From: Prostheceraeus crozeri
Lineage: Eukaryota > Platyhelminthes > Polycladida > Euryleptidae
Length of the DNA stretch: 64,000 bases
Direction: 5' to 3'
Assembly (NCBI GenBank): GCA_907163375.1
Contig: CAJQUW010012532.1
Coordinates: forward strand, 1-64,000
Shown: piece after piece, positions 51,648-62,149 of the stretch
Numbering within the stretch: position 1 is the stretch's first letter
How the letters are laid out: each line of letters begins with the position of its first letter
Translations under genes and position numbers: made by a program
The notes under the pieces: model-generated
Databases searched by the model: none
The model's input: the letters and a program-made list of their open reading frames with translations, nothing else
Told to the model about the DNA's origin: nothing

Positions 51648-52394
51648 GTGACTGAAAATATTTCTTTAAAAATGGAAGAAACAAAAGTGGATGAAACAAA
51701 AATGGAAGAAACCGCAAGAATATATCCTTCGTTATCATATGAACGTAGTTCTACTTTAATGGACATTGAAAAGATAAACATCAAAAAGATGAACAAAGAA
51801 AAACACAAAGATAGAGTACGTTATATGAAAGATAAGGAATCTCAATTATTATTAAGATTAGAGCATTATAAAAAGTTAAGAAAGAGATGGTCTAAAGTTA
51901 AGAATGTAACACAAGGAATTGACATATTCTTAACAATAAGTTTAGGTGCTTTAACAATTGTTATATCTTCAGGTGTTTTAGTAATTCCAGTAGTTGCTAC
52001 AGCTTTAACAGGTACGGGTGTTTTTGCAACTTCACTTGTTACAATGTTAGATAAATCTTTAATAACTAAGAAACGAAAATCATTAAAAACTAAGCATTTA
52101 CATATTAAAGAAGTCTATGATAAACTACATTACTACTTTCAAAGAGTATGTGATGATAATGTTATTACGTTAGATGAGATTGAAAAATTTGATCAAATAG
52201 TTAATGAAGTAAATCAAACCTTTCAATTACAGTCCGAAAAAGTTGATGATAAGAATAGACAGGATGGCAAAATTTCTAGTGATGGTAAAATTTCTAATGA
52301 AGAAAATGACAAAATTTTTTTAGAAGAGCTAAAAACTTTAAGAGAAAATTTAAGCAAAACTTCATTAAACAAAACTTTATTAAACAAAACTTAA
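51648..52394 (+). CDS. Polinton-borne protein, unrecognised, with hydrophobic segment
   Basis: Fossil part, 248 codons, first gene inside the left end. The N- and C-terminal thirds are charged and Lys/Glu-rich. A hydrophobic stretch at about residues 90-135 could cross a membrane once or twice. The tail ends in short repeats of LNKT. I do not recognise a family. Confidence 0.55.
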   Translation: MTENISLKMEETKVDETKMEETARIYPSLSYERSSTLMDIEKINIKKMNKEKHKDRVRYMKDKESQLLLRLEHYKKLRKRWSKVKNVTQGIDIFLTISLGALTIVISSGVLVIPVVATALTGTGVFATSLVTMLDKSLITKKRKSLKTKHLHIKEVYDKLHYYFQRVCDDNVITLDEIEKFDQIVNEVNQTFQLQSEKVDDKNRQDGKISSDGKISNEENDKIFLEELKTLRENLSKTSLNKTLLNKT

Positions 52395-52449
52395 AACGAG
52401 AAAACTTTAAACGAAAAGATGTCAAACAACAAAGCAATAAAAAAATAAT

Positions 52450-53338
52450 TTGTTCAGTAAAATGTTTTTGCTGTATTCCAATGTTACCACAAAATTCAAA
52501 TTTTATATTTTAAAAATGGATAAAATTAGAGCTGATAATTTTAAAAGAATAAAACAATTAGAAGAGTTAATAAAACAAAGAAATATTATGAAAGAAAATC
52601 ATATTCAACATAGAATGATAAAAGCTGGTATTCAATCTGATATGTTTGAAAAAATGCAGCAAACCGAGCAAGTAAAAAACTGATTTTGAAAAAACTATGA
52701 AACCATTTAAAACTCTTGAAAAGGAACTTACAAATAATGATAAACAAATTGATATAACAGATCCAGAGCACAAAACTATATTAGATGACTATGGATTACT
52801 AGAATCAAACATTAATAAGAAATTACCAAAATCTATGCAATTTGAACATTCTATTTAATTTATAGATGGAAAAACAATACCTAGATTTTATCTCGGACAA
52901 AAAGAAATATTTCCACAACCTTTTCGAGGTTTAATTGTTTCACCAGATAAATCTCCTTTTAATTTAGATAGAAATTTTGTTGATCTTTTAAGAGGAGCAG
53001 ATTTAAATAATTATGCATTAGAAGATCTCATAAAATATAAAGCTATGTTAGATAGAGTTGGTGCAGTAAAATCTCTTAGACGTTATAAACAATTAGAAAA
53101 TTCATTATCAACGGGAGTTAAAGTGGGGAAAGGTTTATCTGAAAAACAGAAAACAGAAACAATCATATTTTTACCAGATGATCCACAAGAATTACTAAAT
53201 AGATTAAATATTTTAATATCTGCAATAAAAGAAGGACATAATTCTAGTTTCAATAAAATTCATGCTATATTAAAAAGACTGTTAGAAAAGAAGATTCTAA
53301 ATGAAGAGGATCATAAAAGTATAACCGGTCATCTCTGA
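52450..53338 (+). pseudogene. Polinton-borne protein remains, unrecognised
   Basis: Fossil part, broken. The pieces are charged, Lys-rich and partly coiled-coil in character, and I cannot assign a family. A paired hairpin repeat follows right at its end (53330-53358). Confidence 0.5.
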
Positions 53339-53358
53339 TGTCTTTAAGGGCTTCGCCC
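53330..53358. repeat. Double hairpin element A
   Basis: CATC-TCT-GATG (53330-53340) and GGGC-TTC-GCCC (53348-53358). The GC-rich pair is in AT-rich DNA just at the end of a gene remnant. On this strand the order is stem 1, short spacer ending AA, GGGCTTCGCCC. Confidence 0.8.
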
Positions 53359-53442
53359 GTAGCTGAAATATGTTGTTGTTTTTAATTTTTTTATAAAAAA
53401 ATATTTCATAAAAAAATATTTATTCAAAATTTTAACTAAAAA

Positions 53443-54231
53443 ATGTGTTCAGCAGATTTAGACAAAATTAATAATCATTTAGAAAATTTGACAGAGATTT
53501 TGGGTTCATCAAAATTTAGTACGACGTTAAAAATTATAACAACTACTTCATCACACACTTGTAATTTAGAACCCATTCTACATTTGGAACAAAATAAAAA
53601 TTATCAAATTGCATTGACTAGTTTCTCTACATTTAACACTATTCAAAACGTTATCAAAGATGTGAATGATCAATTTAGATATTCTACTGATAAAGGCAAA
53701 ACATGGAAAATACTAACTTTTCTTCCTGGTTCTTACGAAGTTGAATCAATATCAAATGAAATTAAGAGAAATTTAGGTATACCATTTAAAGATAAGAAAC
53801 AATTACATTTTGCAGTTGAACCGGCAGTTAATAAATTTTCTCTTACTTTAGACGAAAATCATCAAGTTGATTTTAATCATGATAGATCATTGTCAAAGCT
53901 ATTAGGATTTAGTAAACAAACCTATAGTCAAGGTTATCATTTAGGTGAGAAGATTCCAAAAATAACTGAAATAAATTCAATTGTTGTACATTGTGACATT
54001 ATTGAAGGAGGATATATAAATGGTAAATTGTCAAATTTAATATTCAGTTTTCCAGCTTTTACTGTGCCCATTGGCTATAGACTAAATGTAATTCCGCAAA
54101 CATTAATATATTTCCCTATTACAAGAAAAACTATTAACAACATTAACATTAGAATCACTGATGAAAAAGGACAAGAAATAAATTTTGGAGGTGAAGAGAT
54201 TATGATAGATCTTTTGGTTCGGGAGGTATAA
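53443..54231 (+). CDS. Polinton minor capsid (penton) protein
   Basis: Fossil part, 262 codons, frame looks whole. The C-terminal half shows the conserved pattern of Polinton minor capsid proteins: a VHCDIIEGGYINGK-like strand, then a PxGYR(L/I) turn, PITRKTIN and ITDEKGQEINFGGEE near the end. In the family this single jelly-roll protein occupies capsid vertices. It lies just upstream of the ATPase, a usual Polinton neighbourhood. Confidence 0.75.
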   Translation: MCSADLDKINNHLENLTEILGSSKFSTTLKIITTTSSHTCNLEPILHLEQNKNYQIALTSFSTFNTIQNVIKDVNDQFRYSTDKGKTWKILTFLPGSYEVESISNEIKRNLGIPFKDKKQLHFAVEPAVNKFSLTLDENHQVDFNHDRSLSKLLGFSKQTYSQGYHLGEKIPKITEINSIVVHCDIIEGGYINGKLSNLIFSFPAFTVPIGYRLNVIPQTLIYFPITRKTINNINIRITDEKGQEINFGGEEIMIDLLVREV

Positions 54232-54246
54232 ACTCCCACGCGAAGC
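54221..54246. repeat. Double hairpin, variant
   Basis: GGGAG-GTATAAA-CTCCC (54221-54237) followed by GCGAAGC (54240-54246), the known very stable DNA mini-hairpin core. It overlaps the stop of the minor capsid gene. Confidence 0.6.
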
Positions 54247-54317
54247 TAGAGAAGTTTAATTTTCTTCTTCTTCTTTAAAAATAAAAATAAAATAAAAATA
54301 AACTTTTTTATTAAAAA

Positions 54318-55085
54318 ATGAGTGAAGTACCCCCATTAAATAAAAAAAACTTAAATTTAATCATCATCCAAATTTATCTAATAAAGTTTTGTCAGTTATT
54401 TGTGGAAGATCAGGATGTGGAAAAACATATCTATTGCTTAAAATTTTAACGACTCCAAATTTTTTGGATTATAACAATCTTATAATTTATACAACAACGG
54501 CAGAACAACCCGTCTATCAATTTTTAAAATATGGATTTGAAAATAATCTTAAAAAAAACAGCAATTGCTTCATTATTCAAAGAATATGAAAAATCTGAAG
54601 ATGAAGAAGAAATAAGTTCGTGGTGTGAAGAAGCAGCAAAAAATAATCTGTTAGTAGAATCTAATAAAAATAAGCATATCAAGATACAATTAATAGATGA
54701 TAGTGGTAATATGCAAGATCCTAGTAAACTAGATAAAACAATGAAACATTGTGTAATTTTTGATGATTGTGTTAATGATAGAAATCAGTCAGTTCAGAGA
54801 AATTATTTTACAAGAGGTAGACATAATAACTGTAGTGTATTTTATTTAACACAAAGTATGTATTCATTAGACGGAAGTGTTATTAGGAAGAATGCAAATA
54901 TATTTATACTATTTGAAATAAATGCAAGAAACTTAAGTGATTTGTTAAGAGATTTATGCGTAAGAAATAAAGATGAATTTAAACAATCGTGTAACAATGC
55001 TTGGTCAAAAGATTATGGATTTATCACAATTAATATTGATAAAAAAATTCATGATAGAGTTATAGAAAATATTTTCGCGGAGTGA
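54318..55085 (+). pseudogene. Polinton FtsK/HerA-type packaging ATPase
   Basis: Fossil part, broken. A Walker A loop (GRSGCGKT) near the start and a later CVIFDDC Walker B-like strand identify the family, which in relatives pumps DNA into the capsid. It sits between the minor capsid gene and the convergent polymerase gene. Confidence 0.8.
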
Positions 55086-55182
55086 TAAAAATATACAAAT
55101 ATAGTGTTATAATATTTTATTTTTTTATGTACATATCAAATTTGTCTATCTTAGAAATTAGAAAATTAAAAAGGTTCAGTAG

Positions 55183-58100
55183 TTATTCCATCAGGTAAAA
55201 TTTTCTTTTATCATCAAATGGATCTAATGCTAATTTATGTTCTTCTTTTAAATACATTTTATGTTTCTTTGAATTAAGTCTATAATTACATGCTGTTTTT
55301 ATTTCATTATTAAATAATGCATTTTTATAATCTTGAAATGTTATTTGGTTAGCCACTGATGCCTTTGAAATTCCTTTTAATGTTTTATGTGTTTTAATAT
55401 TATTAGTTGTATCATAACAGTAACATTTAGATTTTAAAAATATAGCTTGTGTTATGAAATCTTCATTTCCTTCTAATTCATCTTTTACTTTACATAAATC
55501 AGAAGGATGAATGATATCTTTTATTTTATCTATTTCTTTACCAAGTGTAGAATTATACGGTATTGTTAATTCTAAGAAAACAGAATCGGTATCTGTAAAG
55601 TGTAATTTATAGTTTTTGCCATAAGCAGGTGCTAAATAATCATATATAAATCTATACATAAATAGTTTAGCTAATTCTAATATAGTGAATCCTATAAAAT
55701 TAAACTTATCATGTTTTACGCTGATTCGACGTAAGTGTACAGCACATAGTTCATCACTAAATCTAGTAGTTCTTTTATATGTAGGTTTCCTTGTTAAATT
55801 TTGAAACCTATCTTTATCATAAACTATTTCAATATTTTGTCTATTACGCACATTTTCTAAAGTCTTACCATAAAATGCATTATTCATTAATTTGAAGAAC
55901 ACGTTTCCAAAATCATCTTTATTTCTTTTAGCTATTTTACGTTTTTCAATATTGAACTCTATATAATTTTTTAACCATTTAGATTTTTGATAAAATAGTT
56001 TTCGATGTATTTTGGTGAGAATCATTCCATGATCTAAATACCAATCTAGCATTCTTCCTTCAACAACATACTTTCCTTTATTGCTTTGTGTTAACATAAG
56101 TTTTTTTGTTGGTCTGTATTTTTTAGGAATTAAAGATTTTTGATAATCTGAAAAATCTTCTATATTAGGAATTTTGTTTTCGGGACAGAAAGGAAAATAT
56201 TTTGTTTTATCTTTTATTTCATCAGGGTATACTAAATCAACTTCATATATATAACCATGATTATAATTTCCATCATATGTTTTTTGATAATCTAGAACGG
56301 GCGAAGCCCTAGTAGACATCTCTGATGTCGTACGAATATTACACCATTCCATCTCACCTGTTGGTAATTCTTGTATCATGCAAGAAGAATATAAGCTATT
56401 AAAATCATAATATAACAAATAGTTTTCTCTCATGATTTCATCAACTGCTGCTTGACTATCTTCATTTGATATAAGTCCTTCTATATTTTGATTAAACAAT
56501 TTTATAAACTGATCGCTTTCTTCTGGAGATAAAGGTTTCATTATTCCATAATCATCAGGATTTACTTTTTTATTGTAACACTGTACATAACGATTACCTA
56601 AAACTGATGAAACTCCACCTCTAATTCCAGATTCAAAAAATAATAATTTATCATATGTATTTTCTTTATAATGTTTAAGTTTAACATTTGTATGTTTTAA
56701 TCCTGCTAGCCATGTTAAACCTGGTGTAGAATAACAATAACATGGATCTATTCCGCAATATTCTAAACACATGTCACGAAAGTTTTCGAAAAGATCAGCT
56801 AGTATTAATACATCTATCTGTAGATATTTCATTGTATAATCATACATTGTTTTACAATTTAACTCTCTCCAATTCTTTTCAGCTTCTGCATAGTCTTCGT
56901 CAGATAATTGTGATTGTTTTAATGTTGATTTAAATTTATTTATTGGAGGAAGTTGTTTTTCTTCCATAATTTTATTCACAGAATTAAAATCAGTCTTCGA
57001 CTGTGAACCACAGGTTTTATCTCCAGTTATATCAGTCTTCGACTGTGAGCCGCAGGCTATATACTCATACGGAAATATTCCTTTTAAAGGTTTTAAATTA
57101 TATTTATTTAATATTTTACATTGTTCAGATTTCAAAGTTTTTCCCATAACATCTAATGAATAAAGAGTAAAAAATCTAAATGCATCCAAAATTCTAATAC
57201 AACCTAATTGCATTGAAAAATATTCTTCTTCTGTTTTACATAGTACATTTATTTGTTGTTGTTGTAATTTTTCAGATAAAAATAAATCTTTCATTACTAG
57301 ATGGAAATCATATTTAGAACCATTATACAAATAAAGAGGAACAAAGTTATATTTAAATTTATTAGCATTAAGATTACAAGAATTATGTGCTGCACCTCTA
57401 TATAATCCATTTAGATGATCATGATCTTTTACCTTATCAAGATATCTACCTCTGCCATTTTTATAATTTTTTGCAAATTCTTTTCCACAGTAATAACATT
57501 TTGTTTCATTAATAAAATTTAATTTTTCTTTTTCTGTTAATGGCATCATTGGTATATTTGTTTCAAGCAATTGTGAAAAGCGACCTTGTAATTCTTCTAC
57601 TTTCTTTGTAAACATTTCTGAACTATCTTCACCATAGTATTGATAATATTCTGATTTAAATAATTCAGGATAATTTGAATGAATGTACATTCCCCAACGT
57701 AATGGTTTTTGTTCAAATAAATATTTTTCTTTACTTTGTTCAGATGCACTTTTTTCATATTTATAATTATCAGAATTAACATTTTCAGAATCGGGCGAAG
57801 CCCTGGAAGACATCTCCGATGTCCCGTGATTTTGTGTCATATTAACATTATATGCTTCAAAATCACAATAAATAGTAAAGGGTACTTTATTTTTAAAATA
57901 CCATTTATTATATTCTAAATAATCATCTTTTGGAAATGTGTTTCTGACTGCTTCATTTTGTTGGCAATTCTCCAAATGTCTATTCATTTCTTCTTTAGTT
58001 CTAAAGCTCGTCATACATTGGAGACAAGGAAAATTAGCATTATCTGAAGTTTTTGTAAATATAGAAACATCTTTACACAATATAAAATGACCCTGATAAT

Positions 58101-58644
58101 ATAAAATATTCGCTTGTGCTGGTTGTTTTGACTGTTCTAGTTTTTCAAATTTATCTATATATATTTCATGTGTTAAATCAATTTGTCTTTGTAAATCTTT
58201 TTCAGTCTGTTGATAATTTTGATTTAATATTTGTAACTGATAACTATATTCTTTATCATATTGTTCTTTATATTGTTGTTGACATTTTTTTAAAGATTCA
58301 TTTATTTTTTGATTGGTTTCATTTTCTTCATTATTTAATTCTTTATTGTCTTCATTTAATTTTTGAATCGTTTCTATCTTATTTTGATATTTATGGCCAT
58401 ATTCTTGTACTAATATTTTTGTTTGTTGTTGATAATCTGTTTTACATTTTTGTAAACTTTCATTTAAATTTTGTAATTTTTGTTGATATTCTAAAGATAA
58501 AGATAAATAATCGGAATCATAATCATAATTATAATTACGTCCTTTATAATTATTATGATTAATCATTATTGGTGATAGTGTTTTAACAATTTGAAATTTT
58601 TCAGTACATATTATATTTCCTTGGTAAAAAATATCATGATGCAT
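55183..58644 (-). CDS. Polinton protein-primed family B DNA polymerase
   Basis: Fossil part, 1153 codons, open throughout and apparently whole. The N-terminal ~170 residues are Gln/Lys-rich coiled coil. A C2H2-like finger follows near residue 205, then a CxxC...HDH...C region like endonuclease VII near 390-430, then the exonuclease and polymerase domains with the family B polymerase motifs (DFNSLY, NNAFYGK, DTDS) in order. Replicates the element in the family. Four short hairpin repeats lie inside the frame, including two that encode the same CGSQSKTD peptide and two that encode SRASP or TRASP. Confidence 0.92.
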   Translation of the reverse strand: MHHDIFYQGNIICTEKFQIVKTLSPIMINHNNYKGRNYNYDYDSDYLSLSLEYQQKLQNLNESLQKCKTDYQQQTKILVQEYGHKYQNKIETIQKLNEDNKELNNEENETNQKINESLKKCQQQYKEQYDKEYSYQLQILNQNYQQTEKDLQRQIDLTHEIYIDKFEKLEQSKQPAQANILYYQGHFILCKDVSIFTKTSDNANFPCLQCMTSFRTKEEMNRHLENCQQNEAVRNTFPKDDYLEYNKWYFKNKVPFTIYCDFEAYNVNMTQNHGTSEMSSRASPDSENVNSDNYKYEKSASEQSKEKYLFEQKPLRWGMYIHSNYPELFKSEYYQYYGEDSSEMFTKKVEELQGRFSQLLETNIPMMPLTEKEKLNFINETKCYYCGKEFAKNYKNGRGRYLDKVKDHDHLNGLYRGAAHNSCNLNANKFKYNFVPLYLYNGSKYDFHLVMKDLFLSEKLQQQQINVLCKTEEEYFSMQLGCIRILDAFRFFTLYSLDVMGKTLKSEQCKILNKYNLKPLKGIFPYEYIACGSQSKTDITGDKTCGSQSKTDFNSVNKIMEEKQLPPINKFKSTLKQSQLSDEDYAEAEKNWRELNCKTMYDYTMKYLQIDVLILADLFENFRDMCLEYCGIDPCYCYSTPGLTWLAGLKHTNVKLKHYKENTYDKLLFFESGIRGGVSSVLGNRYVQCYNKKVNPDDYGIMKPLSPEESDQFIKLFNQNIEGLISNEDSQAAVDEIMRENYLLYYDFNSLYSSCMIQELPTGEMEWCNIRTTSEMSTRASPVLDYQKTYDGNYNHGYIYEVDLVYPDEIKDKTKYFPFCPENKIPNIEDFSDYQKSLIPKKYRPTKKLMLTQSNKGKYVVEGRMLDWYLDHGMILTKIHRKLFYQKSKWLKNYIEFNIEKRKIAKRNKDDFGNVFFKLMNNAFYGKTLENVRNRQNIEIVYDKDRFQNLTRKPTYKRTTRFSDELCAVHLRRISVKHDKFNFIGFTILELAKLFMYRFIYDYLAPAYGKNYKLHFTDTDSVFLELTIPYNSTLGKEIDKIKDIIHPSDLCKVKDELEGNEDFITQAIFLKSKCYCYDTTNNIKTHKTLKGISKASVANQITFQDYKNALFNNEIKTACNYRLNSKKHKMYLKEEHKLALDPFDDKRKFYLME
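56299..56329. repeat. Double hairpin element B (inside polymerase gene)
   Basis: GGGC-GAA-GCCC (56299-56309) and GACATC-TCT-GATGTC (56315-56329) with a 5-bp spacer. It is the same pair as element A in the other orientation. Encodes part of TSEMSTRASP near polymerase residue 775. Confidence 0.85.
56991..57013. repeat. Overlapping double hairpin E1 (inside polymerase gene)
   Basis: CAGTC-TTC-GACTG (56991-57003) shares its last three bases with CTGTG-AAC-CACAG (57001-57013). Encodes CGSQSKTD on the minus strand. Confidence 0.8.
57033..57055. repeat. Overlapping double hairpin E2 (inside polymerase gene)
   Basis: Second copy 42 bp from E1: CAGTC-TTC-GACTG (57033-57045) with CTGTG-AGC-CGCAG (57043-57055). 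One pair is a T-G wobble instead of T-A, so the fold is kept. Encodes CGSQSKTD again. Confidence 0.8.
57793..57823. repeat. Double hairpin element C (inside polymerase gene)
   Basis: GGGC-GAA-GCCC (57793-57803) and GACATC-TCC-GATGTC (57809-57823) with a 5-bp spacer. Encodes TSEMSSRASP near polymerase residue 280, in the same register as element B. Confidence 0.85.
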
Positions 58645-58683
58645 GTAATTTCCCCTATCATTATATACTATTTCTGATTTACA

Positions 58684-59546
58684 TTAATTTGTATTATTCA
58701 AATAAAATTTTTTTGAATCTGAGTAAAGTGGAGTAATTTTACCAATAGAAACATAATTCACATTTAATTCAAAAACATTTACTTCTATTAAATTTTTATT
58801 CTTCTTATCAAACTTTATTAACCTATTATAATCATATGGAAATTCATCTAAACCATCCGAAAGATCAAATTCCTTTATATATTCTTCTTTATTATAATGA
58901 CTTAGTCTTTCTTTATGATATTCTGCAAATGTAAATGTGCTATAATACTCCACAGAAAACAATAATCAGCTTCATTTTTTATGTTGATTATTTGTGGTGA
59001 ACTGAAAGGTAAAGGAACATAACTACCACCAGTATTATTTTTATATTTATCAATTACTATTTTCTTAGATAGTATTTTAACAAATCTCCAACCAGATTCA
59101 CGTAACTGGGCTTCAATTATACAATTTTCTAATTTAAGTATCATTTGTTCAAATATGGGTTGTATATCATTTACATTATGAATTTCTTGTGAATTTGTAA
59201 AATGTCCTTGTATTATTTCTTCAGGAATTCCATCAGGTCCATTTTTTGTATAAAGTACTTCTACATTCATATAACATTTGAAAGATTTCTTAAATATATT
59301 ATAAAAGTTTGTTAATACATTATAAAAAGTTTCATCGGTTTCATTATGTTCAACGGGCGAAGCCCTAGAACCTTCGGTTCGCACGGACTGATTAAATAAA
59401 TATTTTATATCTGTTACCGCTTCATCGGTTCGTTCAGCTTCATCAAATTCATCAGTATCGCTAAATAAATATCTTCCATCTGGTACATGTTCATCTTCAC
59501 TATTAAAAACTTTTTTATATTCCGAATGTGAATAATCATCAAACAT
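58684..59546 (-). pseudogene. Polinton-borne protein remains, unrecognised
   Basis: Fossil part upstream of the polymerase on the same strand, broken. Acidic N-terminal portion with Asp/Glu/Tyr-rich stretches. No family recognised. A double hairpin at 59355-59380 lies within it and encodes the peptide SRASP also seen in the polymerase. Confidence 0.5.
59355..59380. repeat. Double hairpin element D
   Basis: GGGC-GAA-GCCC (59355-59365) and GAACC-TTC-GGTTC (59368-59380). The first stem is the same as in A-C, the second differs. Encodes RTEGSRASP in a different protein from the polymerase. Confidence 0.85.
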
Positions 59547-59557
59547 TTTTTTAACTT

Positions 59558-59734
59558 CTATATCAGTAGTAATGTTTCTAGATAGTTTATATAATTATTT
59601 AATTTTAATATATTTCCTTCATCAACTCGATCTACATTTTGTAAATGCAATTTACTATTTAAATGAGATTGATAACTTCTTTTTGTTTGCAACTTTTTTT
59701 TACATAAGTTACAATAAAACTTGGTATTTTCCAT
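59558..59734 (-). CDS. Small C2H2 zinc-finger protein (Polinton-borne)
   Basis: Fossil part, 58 codons, looks whole. Residues 7-30 form a single finger, C-x2-C-x12-H-x5-H (CNLCKKK...HLNSKLH), of the U1/matrin-like spacing. It ends 11 bp before the next minus-strand start, which suggests co-expression. Single-finger small proteins occur in many large DNA elements, but I cannot assign a role. Confidence 0.6.
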   Translation of the reverse strand: MENTKFYCNLCKKKLQTKRSYQSHLNSKLHLQNVDRVDEGNILKLNNYINYLETLLLI

Positions 59735-59908
59735 TTTTTTATTTTTTAAAGAAAAAATTGTGTTTTAATTTTAAATATAAACATTCTAATATCAAGGTCT
59801 TGAGAGTTATTTTATATTATTATATATTTCACGTTCCTAAGTTATTTTATTTTCTTTATCATATTAAGTTTTATCATATTAAGTTTTATCATATTAAGTT
59901 TTATCATA
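59735..59908. other. AT-rich gap with 15-bp tandem repeats
   Basis: Non-coding stretch between two minus-strand genes of the Polinton. Its right half holds the start of a tandem repeat of TTTATCATATTAAGT, about 5.5 copies from 59855 to 59937, which runs into the end of the next gene. Confidence 0.75.
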
Positions 59909-59937
59909 TTAAGTTTCATCATATAATGTTTTATCAA
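59855..59937. repeat. 15-bp tandem repeat, ~5.5 copies
   Basis: Four exact copies of TTTATCATATTAAGT starting at 59855, 59870, 59885 and 59900, then a diverged fifth and a partial sixth. It overlaps the 3' end of the minus-strand gene ending at 59909. Confidence 0.85.
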
Positions 59938-61181
59938 AAGATAATTTAAATTTATTTTCACTAACTATTGATTCTTCATCATCATCATAAATTGATTCTT
60001 CATCATCATCATAAATTGTTTCTTCAACATCATAAATTACACTTTTTGGTATAGGATGCCCTTCCATGATAGGATACCATTCTCTTATTGGAATATCTAA
60101 CTCTAAATTACATTTTTTATCTGATAATAATATAATGGAGAAAAATATTGGTCTTTGATCTTTTTTGGAAAATTTAATAACACCACCATAATCTGAATCG
60201 CTTTTAGTTTTTATTAAAGATGATAAAATTTTAAATTGATTAGATGTAAATCCTAATTTAAATTTTGTAGATCCCAACACATAGTTGTCTAACAGTATCT
60301 TCAACTATACCATCATTATTATTTTCAATTGTAAGAAAATGAAATTTAGATAAATTTTTATAATTACTAATATTTTTATAATCTTTTTTACCATTTACAC
60401 CTTTTTCAGATGTTTCAGAATCATCATTTATATTATCAGTTTCTTCAATATGATTCAGAGGATTATTATGATTATGATTATGGTCATTGTTAATAGTATA
60501 AGGTGTTGTCCACATATAAATTTTCTCTTGTTGAGCTAAACCATTTATATAAGATTTTAATAAATTAATATTTAAGTTGAAATATAATCCTATATACGCA
60601 TCATCATCATATCTTTGGGGCATTTCTAATGTTTCTTGTTTATAAATTGTGTCTCTATAATAAACTTGACATAATAATTCTTCATTATGTTTTTTACTCT
60701 CTATGTGAATGTTATATTGATTTTGTTCATCAACAAATAATCTAATTTTTTCTTTGGAAAAAGATTTTAATTTTTTAACTAATTCTTTAATATTGATATA
60801 ATTAATAATTTTAGTTTCTATCCAATCAGTATTACTAATCGGCAAAACTGCTCTAATAAAACCGAAAACATTATTATGACCTATTATAACCATATTTTCT
60901 TTATTTAATTCAACATAAGCTACATCATTATATTTACTTACAATCTCCATAAATTTAATAAATGGATCACCTGGAAAAATACAATAATTGGTTTCTATAG
61001 AAGGTAAACCTTTAGTCTGTTCTCTAAATATTTCGGCTTGTAATTGAAATAAAATATTAACATCTATACATGGATTATTATTATTATCAAAACATTTATT
61101 TTCAAATCCCGTTGATCTCGTCGAATAAGAAGAACAGGATGTTGCGGACGAATATAATTTTTTTAAATTTGGTTTTTCCAT
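59909..61181 (-). pseudogene. Polinton-borne protein remains, unrecognised
   Basis: Fossil part, broken. A longer N-terminal portion is rich in Asn and Lys with His/Asn runs (HNHNHNN). The C-terminal portion ends in acidic repeats (IYDDDEES twice). No family recognised; might be a replication-associated or DNA-binding protein by position only, which is weak. Confidence 0.5.
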
Positions 61182-61228
61182 TTCTTTATTTTTATTAGAA
61201 AAAATTTTACTTTTTTATTGTTTTAAAA

Positions 61229-62116
61229 ATGATGTTACCAAATGTTGGTGGAGGTGCATATATCCCGAATAATCGTGAATTAGAAATAGAGATAGAAAAT
61301 TATATCATGAAAACAAGAGACGTTTTATCTGGTCCATTGCATCTTTCTATTCTTCCGCAACAAAATACAGAGTTAACAAATAAACAATATGTTGATACAC
61401 AAATCAATGACTTAAAAGAAAAATATATAAACGATGTTTTGGTTCCACTGATGAATGAATTAAAGTTGCTAAAACTTAATGACAAATCATTAAACGAAAA
61501 ATTATAAAAACTTGATAAAAAGGATAGAGAGCTAGAAGCAGATATAGCAAAACTTTTTAAAAAGATTTCTGAATAATCAAAAATTTTAATATTACTTTCT
61601 ATAAAGTTAAAATCTGCAGTCATTAAAAATAAACAACAGATACAACTATTGAAAGAACAATTAGAAGATGAAATAGAAAAACTACCTGAAAGAATTTTAA
61701 AAAATTTAAAGCAGTTACAAACTACATTCCAAAAAAGTGTTGATGAATTGAGTTCTAAAATTACTCAACAAATGAAAAAGATGAATAGAATAATAAATGA
61801 AGTAAACTCACTTAATCAAAAAGTTGATAAAATGAAAACTCTTAAAATCAATTTAGAAAATGAATTACAGAAAAATTTACAAGAAAACTCTAAAGAAAAT
61901 AAAGAACAGTTAGATGCTGTTAAAAGACAATTAGATGTTCTTAAAATTAAGTTAAATGCACTTAAAACGGCATTGAAGATAAATCAGCAGAAAATGCAAG
62001 TTAATAGAAAAGAAATTAAAGTACATCACACGCTGCTTGACGCAATAGATAAAGTGCAACAGTCAATTAATAAAGTTATCTCGAAGTTGTTGTCCATTCA
62101 CAAACGTAAATCTTAA
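61229..62116 (+). pseudogene. Polinton-borne coiled-coil protein remains
   Basis: Fossil part, broken. Long heptad-like Leu/Ile/Lys/Glu/Gln patterns predict an extended coiled coil. Divergent from the minus-strand gene at its left, with ~47 bp between starts, so the gap at 61182-61228 probably holds two promoters. A fibre or scaffold role is possible but unsupported. Confidence 0.5.
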
Positions 62117-62118
62117 AC

Positions 62119-62145
62119 GGACCAAAGGTCCTCGAGGCTTTAGCC
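62119..62145. repeat. Double hairpin F1
   Basis: GGACC-AAA-GGTCC (62119-62131) followed by GGCT-TT-AGCC (62136-62145), in the gap after the coiled-coil gene remnant. Confidence 0.75.
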
Positions 62146-62149
62146 GATC

